Shown here: positions 42,297-50,069 of the stretch, one piece after another | Layout of the letters: each line of letters begins with the position of its first letter | How positions within the stretch are numbered: the stretch's first letter is position 1 | DNA from: an uncultured Eggerthellaceae bacterium | Lineage (GTDB): Bacteria > Actinomycetota > Coriobacteriia > Coriobacteriales > Eggerthellaceae | DNA length: 64,000 nucleotides | Assembly: GCA_934668515.1 (NCBI GenBank) | Contig: CAKUNS010000002.1 | Coordinates: forward strand, 29,259-93,258 | Direction of reading: 5' to 3' | Notes under the pieces: generated by a model | Seen by the model: only the letters and a program-made list of their open reading frames with translations | Database searches by the model: none | Told to the model about the DNA's origin: nothing | Translations under genes and position numbers: made by a program

Positions 42297-43208
42297 ATGG
42301 CACGTACGTTTTCGGTTTTCGGCGACTCCATCAGCACGTTCGAGGGTTGCACGCACGAGGGCTTCGCGGTTTTCTACAACAAGGCGAATTGCGAGCGAGC
42401 GGGCATAACGTCCATCGAGGACACCTGGTGGATGCGCGTTATCCGTGCTTTCGACGGCCAGCTGCTGGCCAACGCGGCGTGGTCGGGCTCGATGCTTGAG
42501 GGCGCGGGCTACCCCTGCGGCAACTGCAACGAGCGCGTTGCGGCTTTGGGCGAAGGCGACGCCGTGCCCGACGACATCCTGGTGTATTACGGCATCAATG
42601 ACTACGGTTGGGGAGGCCCCGATGCCCAGGCTCGCGGCAGGGGAAGCGCCATGCCGCGTTGTCTGATTCAGGCCGGCTTGCCCGACCCGGTCGAGGCGGG
42701 TAACGCCCCCGCGAACGCAGCGCAGGGCTTCGGCCGTGCGTACGGTCAGATGATCGACCGCATGAAGAGCCGCTTCCCTAAGGCGCGCATCTGGTGCTTC
42801 ACCATGTTGCCCGGCCGCGTGAAGTACCACGCGAAGTCCACGTTTCCGTACAACTATCGCGGCGTGGCTTTTTCGGCGTACAACCAGGCCATCATCGACG
42901 CGGCCGAGTCGCACGGCGCCATTGCCGTCGACATTGCGTCTATGGGCTACGACTACGACAGCATCGAGGGCACGCATCCCACCAAGCTCGGCATGCGCCA
43001 GATGGCCGACATGATGGTTCTGGGCATGAAGAGCGCCTCGTCGGCGTTCCGTAAGCCCAGCGATTCCGAGCTTGCCGCGGCGCACGTTGATCTCAGGGGC
43101 TTCGAGTCCAGCGACCCGTGCCCGTATCCGGGCCGCTCGTGCGTTGGGTGCGCGCATGCGCTTTCCACGGGCAACAGTTGGATGCACGTCTGCCAGCTTT
43201 CCGAGTAG
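42297..43208 (+). CDS. SGNH/GDSL-type hydrolase
   Basis: A 303-residue predicted esterase/lipase-fold hydrolase. Block I FGDSISTFEG (catalytic Ser11), block III GINDYGWGG (oxyanion Asn) and block V GTHPTKLG with the catalytic His near residue 223 are all present. No signal peptide is visible, so it is cytosolic. The C-terminal ~50 residues include a Cys-rich end (CPYPGRSCVGC). ATG 42297 follows AAAGGGGAAGA; the upstream in-frame ATG at 42213 is less likely. Substrate unknown, possibly an acyl or acetyl ester. Confidence 0.82.
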   Translation: MARTFSVFGDSISTFEGCTHEGFAVFYNKANCERAGITSIEDTWWMRVIRAFDGQLLANAAWSGSMLEGAGYPCGNCNERVAALGEGDAVPDDILVYYGINDYGWGGPDAQARGRGSAMPRCLIQAGLPDPVEAGNAPANAAQGFGRAYGQMIDRMKSRFPKARIWCFTMLPGRVKYHAKSTFPYNYRGVAFSAYNQAIIDAAESHGAIAVDIASMGYDYDSIEGTHPTKLGMRQMADMMVLGMKSASSAFRKPSDSELAAAHVDLRGFESSDPCPYPGRSCVGCAHALSTGNSWMHVCQLSE

Positions 43209-43370
43209 GAGGGCGCGGGGCATCGGGCCGGCTTGCGAGCGGGCGTTCTGAGCGCGAAGCTGCTGCCTTGCGAACGGGTGCCAGAGATGCGGGACGCTTT
43301 CCTCAATCGCCCCAGCAACGCTTCCAAGGTAACAGCCGAAAAACAGTCTTCCGAATGACGCGTGCCTTTG

Positions 43371-43398
43371 TTGACACGCGTTTTTCACTGCCTAAAAT
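43371..43398 (+). promoter_or_regulatory. Consensus sigma-70-type promoter of htpG
   Basis: TTGACA (43371-43376), 16-base spacer, TAAAAT (43393-43398). The predicted start falls at ~43405, at the first base of the CIRCE operator. The rest of the 317-base gap 43209-43525 shows nothing else recognisable. Confidence 0.85.
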
Positions 43399-43404
43399 CG
43401 GTTA

Positions 43405-43431
43405 TTAGCACTCAGATGGCGAGACTGCTAA
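43405..43431 (+). promoter_or_regulatory. CIRCE operator (HrcA binding site) upstream of htpG
   Basis: TTAGCACTC (43405-43413), nine-base spacer, GACTGCTAA (43423-43431), matching TTAGCACTC-N9-GAGTGCTAA with one mismatch. It overlaps the predicted transcription start, so HrcA would repress htpG until heat or misfolding stress. Confidence 0.88.
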
Positions 43432-43525
43432 TCGTGTATCGACTTATGTGGGTGGCGCGGTTCGCGCCAATCCTGTGCATGCGGCGCGACGCAGGCGGCC
43501 TTGCAAAACGAAAGGACATTCGCAC

Positions 43526-45436
43526 ATGCGCAAGTTCAAAACAGAAAGCAAGAAACTGCTTGATCTGATGATCAACTCCATTTACACGAACAAGGAGATC
43601 TTCCTGCGCGAGCTGATCTCGAACGCTTCGGATGCCGTTGACAAGCTGTACTTCAAAAGCCTGACCGACAGCTCCATTCAAATCGGTAAGGACGACCTGT
43701 TCATCAGCGTCGCGTTCGATCCCGAGGCCCGTACCATCACCGTTTCCGACACGGGCATCGGCATGACTGCCGACGAGCTCGAGAAGAACCTGGGCACCAT
43801 TGCCCATTCGGGCAGCCAGGAGTTCAAGGCCGAGAACGATCTTGCCGAAACCGACGCTGCAGGCGTCATCGGCCAGTTCGGCGTTGGCTTCTATTCCTCG
43901 TTCATGGTTGCCAAGCGCGTGCGCGTGATTTCCAAGGCGTACGGTTCCGACGAGGCGAACGCCTGGGAGTCCAACGGTATTGACGGTTACACCATCGAGC
44001 CTGCCGAAAAGGTCGAGCACGGCACCGAGATCACGCTGTTCATGAAGGACGATACCGACGAGGACAGCTACACCGCCTACCTGAACGAGTACGAGCTGCG
44101 CCACCTTATTCAGCAGTACAGCAATTACGTGCGTTACCCCATCAAGATGGAAGTCACCAAGTCGCGCGAGAAGGCCAAGCCCGAGGACGCCGGCGACGAT
44201 TACACGCCCGAGTACGAGGACTACACCGAGGTCGCTACCATCAATTCGATGATCCCTATCTGGAAGCGCCGCAAGTCCGAGGTTTCCGACGAGGATTACA
44301 ACGAGTTCTACAAGTCAAACTTCCATGACTTCGAGGATCCGCTGCGCAGTATCTCGGTTCATGCCGAAGGCGCCCTTACTTATGACGCGCTGCTGTTCAT
44401 CCCAGGTCGCGCCCCGTTCGATATGTACAGCCGCGATTTCGAGAAGGGCCTGGCCCTGTACAGCTCGAACGTGCTGATCATGGACAAATGCGCCGATCTT
44501 CTGCCCGATTACTACAACTTCGTGCGCGGCATCGTCGACTCCGCCGACCTTACGCTGAACATCTCGCGCGAGACCCTTCAGCGCAACAGCCAGCTGCATG
44601 CCATCGCCAACAAGGTAGAGAAGAAGATCACTTCCGAGCTGGAGAAGATGCGCGATAACGAGCGCGAGGGCTACGAGAAGTTCTTCCAGGCGTTCGGCCG
44701 CTCGCTCAAGTTCGGCGTGTACCAGACGTACGGCTCGAAGACCGACGAGCTTGCCCCGATGTTCCTGTTCTGGTCCGCCAAGGATCAGAAGCTGGTCACC
44801 CTTGACGAGTACATCGAGGCCATGGATCCCGAGCAGAAGGATAAGAAGGAGATCTATTACGCTGCAGGCGAGTCGCGCGACACGCTGATGACGCTTCCTG
44901 CAGTTAAGTCGGCTCTGAAAAAGGGCTACGACGTGCTTCTGTGCACCGAGGACGTGGACGAGTTCACCATCCAGTCCATGCGTGCTTACAAAGAGTTCAA
45001 CATGAAGAACGTGACTTCTGCCGACCTCGACCTTGCTACCGAGGACGAGAAGAAGCAGGCCGCCGATGCCACGAAGGAAAACGAGGAGCTGTTCGCCGCC
45101 ATGAAGGAGCTTCTTGGCGACAAGGTGTCCGACGTGGTCGTGTCTCCCACGCTCGAGGACGCGCCGTCCGCTATCGCTGCGAAGGGCATGCTGTCGCTCG
45201 AGATGGAGCGCGTGCTGGCTCAGGGCCCCGACGCCGAGCGCGCGAAGGCCCAGCGTGTGCTGCAGCTGAATGCCAAGCATCCGGTGTTCGAGAAGCTGAA
45301 GGCTGCCAAAGCCGCCGACGACAGCGAGAAGCTGGGTCTATACACCGAGCTTCTGTACGATCAGGCGCTGTTAGTTGAGCGCATGCCCATCGAGGATCCG
45401 GTCGCGTTTGCCGAGGCTATCTGCAAGCTGATGTAA
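43526..45436 (+). CDS. htpG: Chaperone HtpG (Hsp90)
   Basis: Cytosolic ATP-dependent chaperone, 636 residues. The N-terminal GHKL ATPase domain has FLRELISNASDAVDKLY (near 27-43), VSDTGIGMT (near 74-82) and GQFGVGFYSSFMVA (near 116-129). The middle domain has YVRGIVDSADLTLNISRETLQ, with the catalytic-loop Arg. The C-terminal dimerisation domain ends with a long helix. ATG 43526 follows GAAAGGAC; the open frame to 43448 adds unconserved residues. Regulation is visible: a consensus promoter with a CIRCE element. A strong terminator lies 30 bases after the stop. Confidence 0.96.
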   Translation: MRKFKTESKKLLDLMINSIYTNKEIFLRELISNASDAVDKLYFKSLTDSSIQIGKDDLFISVAFDPEARTITVSDTGIGMTADELEKNLGTIAHSGSQEFKAENDLAETDAAGVIGQFGVGFYSSFMVAKRVRVISKAYGSDEANAWESNGIDGYTIEPAEKVEHGTEITLFMKDDTDEDSYTAYLNEYELRHLIQQYSNYVRYPIKMEVTKSREKAKPEDAGDDYTPEYEDYTEVATINSMIPIWKRRKSEVSDEDYNEFYKSNFHDFEDPLRSISVHAEGALTYDALLFIPGRAPFDMYSRDFEKGLALYSSNVLIMDKCADLLPDYYNFVRGIVDSADLTLNISRETLQRNSQLHAIANKVEKKITSELEKMRDNEREGYEKFFQAFGRSLKFGVYQTYGSKTDELAPMFLFWSAKDQKLVTLDEYIEAMDPEQKDKKEIYYAAGESRDTLMTLPAVKSALKKGYDVLLCTEDVDEFTIQSMRAYKEFNMKNVTSADLDLATEDEKKQAADATKENEELFAAMKELLGDKVSDVVVSPTLEDAPSAIAAKGMLSLEMERVLAQGPDAERAKAQRVLQLNAKHPVFEKLKAAKAADDSEKLGLYTELLYDQALLVERMPIEDPVAFAEAICKLM

Positions 45437-45467
45437 CAGCGCGATTCGCTTTCGGCTGGGTTGATGC

Positions 45468-45504
45468 AACGCCGTTGGCTGTAGGTGCAGCTCACGGCGT
45501 TTTC
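45468..45504 (+). terminator. Terminator of htpG
   Basis: AACGCCGT (45468-45475) pairs with ACGGCGTT (45494-45501), and inside it GGCTG pairs with CAGCT around a six-base loop. TTTTC follows. The remaining ~215 bases before apt hold a TAGAAT -10-like box at 45617 but no gene. Confidence 0.82.
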
Positions 45505-45720
45505 TTGCTCGCGCGGCGGTCCTTGCGGCGTTGGGCTTCGCGTGCGACCGCGCTGCCGTCTCGGCGGCGTTACCGTTTCGTAGGGGATACTCACCACGCG
45601 TGGCGCAACGTTGCGGTAGAATCTGAAGAAAAGGTTCGCGTTGTCTGGCCGCGCGGTTCATTCGCAGGGCATGCGCGCGTTCCGTCACCCGTTCATAACC
45701 CGTACCAGATAAGGAACGTC

Positions 45721-46257
45721 ATGGATTCCGTCGATTTGTCAGCCGCGCTCACGCGCATCCCCGATTATCCCGAACCCGGCATCATCTTCGTTGACCTCAC
45801 GTCGCTCATGATGGACGCCGATGCCCTGCGGGCAGCGGTCGACCGCATTGCCGACCGGTTCGCAGGCAAGGGCATCACCAAGGTGGTAGGCGCCGAAGCC
45901 CGCGGTTTCATCATCGGCACCCCGGTAGCTTACAAGCTGCACGCAGGGTTCGTTCCTGCACGCAAGCCCGGCAAGCTTCCGCGCGAGGTTATCTCGCAAA
46001 GCTACGAGCTTGAATACGGCACCGATTCGCTGCAAATCCATGCCGACGCCATCAAGCCCGGCGACATCGTCCTTATCGTTGACGACCTGGTTGCCACCGG
46101 CGGCACCGCCATCGCCCAGAAGAAGCTGGTCGAAGCCGCAGGCGGCACCGTTGCCGGCTTCGCGTTCATCACCGAGCTTGAGTACCTGAACCCGCGTGAG
46201 CTTATCGCCAAGGAGTCCGATGCTCCGGTGTTCTCGCTGGTTCAGGAAACGAAGTAA
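45721..46257 (+). CDS. apt: Adenine phosphoribosyltransferase
   Basis: Salvages adenine to AMP with PRPP in the cytosol. 178 residues, the usual size. Features: IPDYPEPGIIFVDLT near the N-terminus, GAEARGFIIGTPVAYKL (near 60-76), KPGKLPREV flexible loop, and the PRPP motif VLIVDDLVATGGTA (near 117-130). ATG 45721 follows AAGGA; the open frame runs back to 45475 without conserved sequence. Confidence 0.95.
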   Translation: MDSVDLSAALTRIPDYPEPGIIFVDLTSLMMDADALRAAVDRIADRFAGKGITKVVGAEARGFIIGTPVAYKLHAGFVPARKPGKLPREVISQSYELEYGTDSLQIHADAIKPGDIVLIVDDLVATGGTAIAQKKLVEAAGGTVAGFAFITELEYLNPRELIAKESDAPVFSLVQETK

Positions 46258-46334
46258 GTAGGCAGTCACGGGCGCTGCAAGGCGGCGCGGCTGCATGTGC
46301 GTCCTGCGGGGCGCTTCAAGGAAAAGAGGTAGTC

Positions 46335-46763
46335 ATGGCACTTTCGAAGATCTTGGTTCCCATTGATGGTTCCGACGGCGCCAATCGCGCCCTTGAGATG
46401 GCGAAAACCTTGGCCGAAACCAATCCCGAGATGCAGATCGACGTCTTGTACGTGGCGCCTATCCCCGCGTTGAGCGAGGAGGCTAACGCCGAGCTGGGCC
46501 ACATCATCACCCTTATGAAGGAAGACGGCAACGCCATCCTTCAGACGGCTCTTGATTTCTTGGGCGACACCGCCGAACAGGCCGACGTCATGTGCCTGGC
46601 GGGCGTGAACCCCTCTGCCGAGATCGTGAAGCTGCTTGAGAAGGGCGGTTACGACCTGGTGGTTATGGGCAACCGCGGTCTTTCCGGCCGCAAGGAGTAC
46701 ACAGGCTCGGTCAGCTACAAGGTGCTGCACGCTTCGCCCGTCGCGGTCCTTATCGCGAAATAG
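46335..46763 (+). CDS. Universal stress protein, UspA family (copy 1)
   Basis: A 142-residue single-domain Usp. The N-terminus ILVPIDGSDGANRALEMA supplies the ATP-binding Asp. GNRGLSGRKEYTGSVSYKVLHASPVAVLI is the G-2x-G-9x-G(S/T)-type nucleotide loop, given here by its parts: G-N-R-G then GSVS. It likely binds ATP. RBS AAGAGG precedes the ATG. Monocistronic: a near-perfect 17-base hairpin terminator follows at 46804. Confidence 0.92.
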   Translation: MALSKILVPIDGSDGANRALEMAKTLAETNPEMQIDVLYVAPIPALSEEANAELGHIITLMKEDGNAILQTALDFLGDTAEQADVMCLAGVNPSAEIVKLLEKGGYDLVVMGNRGLSGRKEYTGSVSYKVLHASPVAVLIAK

Positions 46764-46803
46764 CGCTTGCGCAAGGCTGCGTTCGCGCAACAGCGGAAAC
46801 CTA

Positions 46804-46844
46804 AAGGGAGGTTGGCAACCAGGTTGCCAACCTCCCTTGTTTTT
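46804..46844 (+). terminator. Strong intrinsic terminator after universal stress gene
   Basis: AAGGGAGGTTGGCAACC (46804-46820) pairs perfectly with 46822-46838 around one base, followed by GTTTTT. The repeat TTGGCAAC/GTTGCCAA also makes it a near-perfect palindrome. Confidence 0.88.
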
Positions 46845-46864
46845 CAACCGCTGGAACTGCGCAT

Positions 46865-46956
46865 TCGATGTTTTGCGGGGTTTTCAATCGATGTTTTGCA
46901 GCAACCCGAACGGTGCTTTTGCAGGAAGCCCAGTCGGTGTTTTGCAGGTAGCCTTT
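46865..46956 (+). repeat. Four degenerate 23-bp tandem repeats
   Basis: Units begin at 46865, 46888, 46911 and 46934, each with the core CGRTGYTTTTGCRG or CGRTGTTTTGCRG followed by a diverged 9-10 base tail. They fill most of the gap between the terminator at 46804 and the minus-strand alarmone synthetase stop. No ORF of note covers them. Confidence 0.75.
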
Positions 46957-46977
46957 GCGGGCGCCCTATGAAAGCTC

Positions 46978-47697
46978 TTACAGCAGGCAGACCGAAGATC
47001 CTTCGTCCAGCGCGTACGCCAAGAACTGCATGCGCTTCTCGACGCCCTCGATGATTTGCGAGCATTCTTTCAGCTCGGCCGAGGAATCGATGCCGCTGAC
47101 CTCGCCGATGGCCTTGTATTTCAGGTCGTGCTCGAGGCTTGCCCAGAAGTCCATGGCGATGGTGCGGATCTGTACTTCAACGGGGATCATCTGCTTGGAG
47201 TCCATGAAGAACACGGGGATGCGCACGATGACGTGGAGGCTTCGGTAGCCATTGGGCTTGGGGTTGGCGATGTAATCTTTGATTTCGACGATCTCAAGGT
47301 CGTCTTGGCGCTTCAGCATTTCAACCATGCGGTAGACGTCCTGGATGTACGAGGTGATGATGCGGATTCCCGCCACGTCCATCAGGTGCGCCTCGACGTT
47401 CTCGACCGTGGGGTTGTAGCCGTAGCGGACGATTTTCTCGTACATGCTGCGCGGCGACTTGGTGCGCGACTCGATGTGGTGGATGGGGTTGCGGTGGCTG
47501 CGCACCTGCAGGTCCTTGTCGATGATCTCGAAGCGAACCTTCAGCTCGCTCATGGCCGCGTCGTACTTGCGGATATGTGGCAGGATCTTCGACGCGAAGG
47601 CCTCGTACGGATATGCCATCTCGATTTCGGGAGGAACGGAACGGGGCTTAGAGCCGGTGACGTGCTCGACGTTTTTGGCGACCGACTTCACAGACAT
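46978..47697 (-). CDS. Small alarmone synthetase (RelA/SpoT domain only)
   Basis: A 239-residue single-domain (p)ppGpp synthetase of the RelQ/RelP type, without hydrolase, TGS or ACT domains. Motifs: HIESRTKSPRSMYEK (ATP-binding basic stretch near 75-90), DVAGIRIITSY (near 107-117), NPKPNGYRSLHVIV (near 147-160), VEVQIRT and MDFWASLEHDLKYK. ATG 47697 has GGAG nine bases upstream. The longer in-frame ATG at 47706 lies directly against that RBS and is unlikely. It would raise alarmone levels under stress. Confidence 0.93.
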   Translation of the reverse strand: MSVKSVAKNVEHVTGSKPRSVPPEIEMAYPYEAFASKILPHIRKYDAAMSELKVRFEIIDKDLQVRSHRNPIHHIESRTKSPRSMYEKIVRYGYNPTVENVEAHLMDVAGIRIITSYIQDVYRMVEMLKRQDDLEIVEIKDYIANPKPNGYRSLHVIVRIPVFFMDSKQMIPVEVQIRTIAMDFWASLEHDLKYKAIGEVSGIDSSAELKECSQIIEGVEKRMQFLAYALDEGSSVCLL

Positions 47698-47909
47698 TAG
47701 GCGCATCTCCTGTTCGCGCGCGTTGCACGCGATAATGGTTTCGATTTATGGCGGCGCCCGCAAAGCAAGTCGCTTGCGGGCCGCGGGTTCCCATTATACT
47801 GGGAAACTGGATGCGTTAGGCAGCGTCTTGTCCACGGTTTGGGAACGACTCTGCCAAAACGGCACCCTATCAGGGACGATAAGGGGAATACCCCACAGAA
47901 AGGCAAAGC

Positions 47910-48740
47910 ATGGGCATCCAGAAAGTAACGGCATTCGAAGACGAACGGCTTGACGTGTACGCCCGCCTGACCGACTTGCAACTTCGAAGCAGGATCGAGC
48001 CCAGCAAGGCCATCTTCATCGCCGAGACCGTCGAGGTTATCGGTCGCGCGCTTGATGGCGGCAACATGCCGTTGTCTCTTCTAACAGAAGAGAAGTACCT
48101 GCCGCAGCTTGAGTCGTTGATGGATCGCTTCCATTCGGCGAACCCCGACGCGCCTATTTTCGTTTTGCCCGAGGATGAACTGAAGAAGCTCACCGGTTTC
48201 GAGCTGACGCGCGGCGCGTTGGCGGCGTTTCGCCGTCCGCGCGAGCGCAGCGTTGAGGAGGTCGTGCGCGATGCCCATTTGGTCGCGGTGCTCGAGAATA
48301 TCCGCAACCACACGAACGTGGGCGCGATCTTCCGTTCGGCGGCCGCTCTTGGCGCCAATGCCGTGCTGGTTTCGCCTGCGTGCTACGACCCGTTGTACCG
48401 TCGCGCCGTACGTGTCTCCATGGGAACGGTTTTCCAGGTGCCTTGGGCCCGCATCGGGACGAACCCGCACGATTGGGCGCGCGATGGCGTGCCTCTTCTT
48501 CACGACTTGGGGTTCACTACGGCGGCTATGGCTCTTGAGGACGACTCCATTTCGCTTCGCGACCCGCGTTTGGCCGAGTGCGACCGTCTTGCATTGGTAT
48601 TCGGCACCGAAGGCGACGGCCTTGCGCCCGCAACCATCAGCCGCTGCGACTACACCGTGCGCATTCCCATGCGTCACGGCGTCGACTCGTTGAACGTGGC
48701 CGCGTCAAGCGCCGTCGCGTTCTGGCAGCTGGCCCGTTAA
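47910..48740 (+). CDS. TrmH/SpoU-family RNA 2'-O-methyltransferase
   Basis: A 276-residue SPOUT-class SAM-dependent methyltransferase. The N-terminal ~105 residues are a substrate-binding domain (RLTDLQLRSRIEPSKAIFIAE). The catalytic knot has motif 1 ENIRNHTNVGAIFRSAAALGA (Asn/Arg catalytic), motif 2 LALVFGTEGDGLAP and motif 3 RIPMRHGVDSLNVAASSAVAF. Target nucleotide in rRNA or tRNA cannot be deduced. ATG 47910 is preceded by AGAAAGG. It is divergent from the alarmone synthetase. Confidence 0.91.
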   Translation: MGIQKVTAFEDERLDVYARLTDLQLRSRIEPSKAIFIAETVEVIGRALDGGNMPLSLLTEEKYLPQLESLMDRFHSANPDAPIFVLPEDELKKLTGFELTRGALAAFRRPRERSVEEVVRDAHLVAVLENIRNHTNVGAIFRSAAALGANAVLVSPACYDPLYRRAVRVSMGTVFQVPWARIGTNPHDWARDGVPLLHDLGFTTAAMALEDDSISLRDPRLAECDRLALVFGTEGDGLAPATISRCDYTVRIPMRHGVDSLNVAASSAVAFWQLAR

Positions 48741-48901
48741 CTAGGTCGATTGGCCGATTTCCCGACTATCATCGCAATTTGCCGTATTCGTGTTAAAGAA
48801 TCGTAATAACCGCCGTTCATGCGCTATTCTGTCTGGAGCACAGGGCATCGCGTGCGTGCGGTGCGTTTTGCAAGGAACGTTTCAAACAGAAATGAGGGAT
48901 T

Positions 48902-49747
48902 ATGTCTAAGAAGAAATGGCTCGCGCTTGTCGCCGCCGGCGCTCTTGCCGCCGCTCTGGCGCTTGTCGGCTGCGCTTCGGGCAATTCGGGCTCGGGCAGC
49001 GCAAGCGGCTCTGCTTCGGCTAGCGCTTCTGGTTCTGCCAGCGCTTCCACCGAGATGAAGCTTGTGAAGGAAGGTAAGCTGCTCATCGCTACGTCGCCCG
49101 ACTTCCCGCCGTTCGAGAACCTCGAGAATGGCGAGATGGTCGGTCTTGACATCGAGATCGGCAAGGCTGTTGCTGAGAAGCTGGGCCTCGAGCCCGAGTT
49201 CGTTAGCCTGCAGTTCGACAGCATCCTTACCGCTGTTGCCGCTGGCACTCAGGCTGACGTCGGAATTTCCGGCCTCACCGTCGACCCCGAGCGCGCCAAG
49301 ACCGTCGATTTCTCTGACAGCTACTACGTTGACGACCTGTCCGTTGCCGCTATGAAGAACAACGCCGACATCACCGCCGACAATGCTGACGAGGCTCTGA
49401 ACAAGGAAGGCGTTGTCATCGCCGTTCAGTCCGGTTCTTCGGGCGAGACCTATGTCAAGGAGAACTACCCCAAGGCCACCGTTCAGCCTTACGGCAACTC
49501 CACCGACGCATTCGCTGCTCTGCAGTCTGGCCAGGCTAACGCCGTGTGCACCAACAAGGCCGTCGTCGAGCGCATGCTCGCCAACGCTTACACCGATGCT
49601 CAGGTTGTTAAGTCCATCGCCACCGGCGAGGAGTACGCTGTTGCCATCGCTCAGGAGAACAAGGCTCTGACCGCCGCCATCAACAAGGCTCTCGAGGAGC
49701 TTCAGGCTGACGGCACCATCGATGCTCTGGTTGCCAAGTACATGTAA
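48902..49747 (+). CDS. Amino-acid ABC transporter substrate-binding lipoprotein
   Basis: A 281-residue family 3 solute-binding protein. The lipobox ends LVGC with Cys24 as the lipidation site, followed by a Gly/Ser/Ala-rich spacer (25-50). The binding domain (~52-281) has LLIATSPDFPPFENLENGEMVGLDIEIG, VGISGLTVDPERAKTVDFSDSY and a hinge VIAVQSGSSGETYV (parts quoted), typical of polar amino acids such as glutamine or arginine. It has its own terminator, and no permease or ATPase is adjacent. The matching permease may be the gene at 59088, now 9.3 kb away. A promoter-like TTAAAGAATCGTAATAA region lies in the 161-base gap upstream. Confidence 0.93.
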   Translation: MSKKKWLALVAAGALAAALALVGCASGNSGSGSASGSASASASGSASASTEMKLVKEGKLLIATSPDFPPFENLENGEMVGLDIEIGKAVAEKLGLEPEFVSLQFDSILTAVAAGTQADVGISGLTVDPERAKTVDFSDSYYVDDLSVAAMKNNADITADNADEALNKEGVVIAVQSGSSGETYVKENYPKATVQPYGNSTDAFAALQSGQANAVCTNKAVVERMLANAYTDAQVVKSIATGEEYAVAIAQENKALTAAINKALEELQADGTIDALVAKYM

Positions 49748-49778
49748 CACCGCAACCCGATAGCTTCGGATTGACTTG

Positions 49779-49818
49779 GGTGGGGCAGGCCGTGAAAGCG
49801 GCTTGCCCCACCTTTTTT
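49779..49818 (+). terminator. Terminator after the solute-binding-protein gene
   Basis: GGTGGGGCAGGCCG (49779-49792) pairs with CGGCTTGCCCCACC (49799-49812), then T6. It separates this gene from the riboswitch-controlled locus. Confidence 0.92.
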
Positions 49819-49852
49819 ATGCCCCCGGGCAGGAAGTGCCTAAAACATGCCT

Positions 49853-49881
49853 TTGACGTGGTAAAATCCACAACGTAAATG
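49853..49881 (+). promoter_or_regulatory. Candidate promoter of the riboswitch-controlled locus
   Basis: TTGACG (49853-49858), 17-base spacer, TAAATG (49876-49881). The transcript would begin near 49888, at the 5' edge of the riboswitch. Confidence 0.6.
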
Positions 49882-49883
49882 GC

Positions 49884-50041
49884 ACAGATGGTTGCGTCGG
49901 GCACGGCGCGGGCGCGATTGCGCTTGAGAGAATGCGGGTGAAAGTCCTGCGCTCTACCAGGAACCGTAAATGCTGATGGGCAGGGTTGCCGCGGGCGCGC
50001 GGTCTGTCCAGACGAGGCGAAGTCGGATCGCTCATCCATCG
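49884..50041 (+). promoter_or_regulatory. Cobalamin (B12) riboswitch
   Basis: The core AATGCGGGTGAAAGTCC, then GCGCTCTACCAGGAACCGTAA (49931-49969), matches the cobalamin riboswitch core (GGTGNNAATCC, then the B12-box region). It is followed by a hairpin-rich 3' part. GATGGGC (49975-49981) can pair with GCTCATC (50030-50036), the expected L5-L13 kissing-loop interaction. The RBS AGAGAGGAA of the downstream surface protein starts 20 bases after it, and no terminator is visible, so control is probably at translation. With bound cobalamin the locus should be off. This accounts for the 322-base gap 49748-50069. Confidence 0.9.
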
Positions 50042-50069
50042 CACTAAGCCCTGGGAAAGAGAGGAACCG

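Noticed and set aside
46865..46956. CRISPR-like array
   Set aside because: The repeats are degenerate, directly adjacent and have no unique spacers of the right size, and there are no cas genes nearby.
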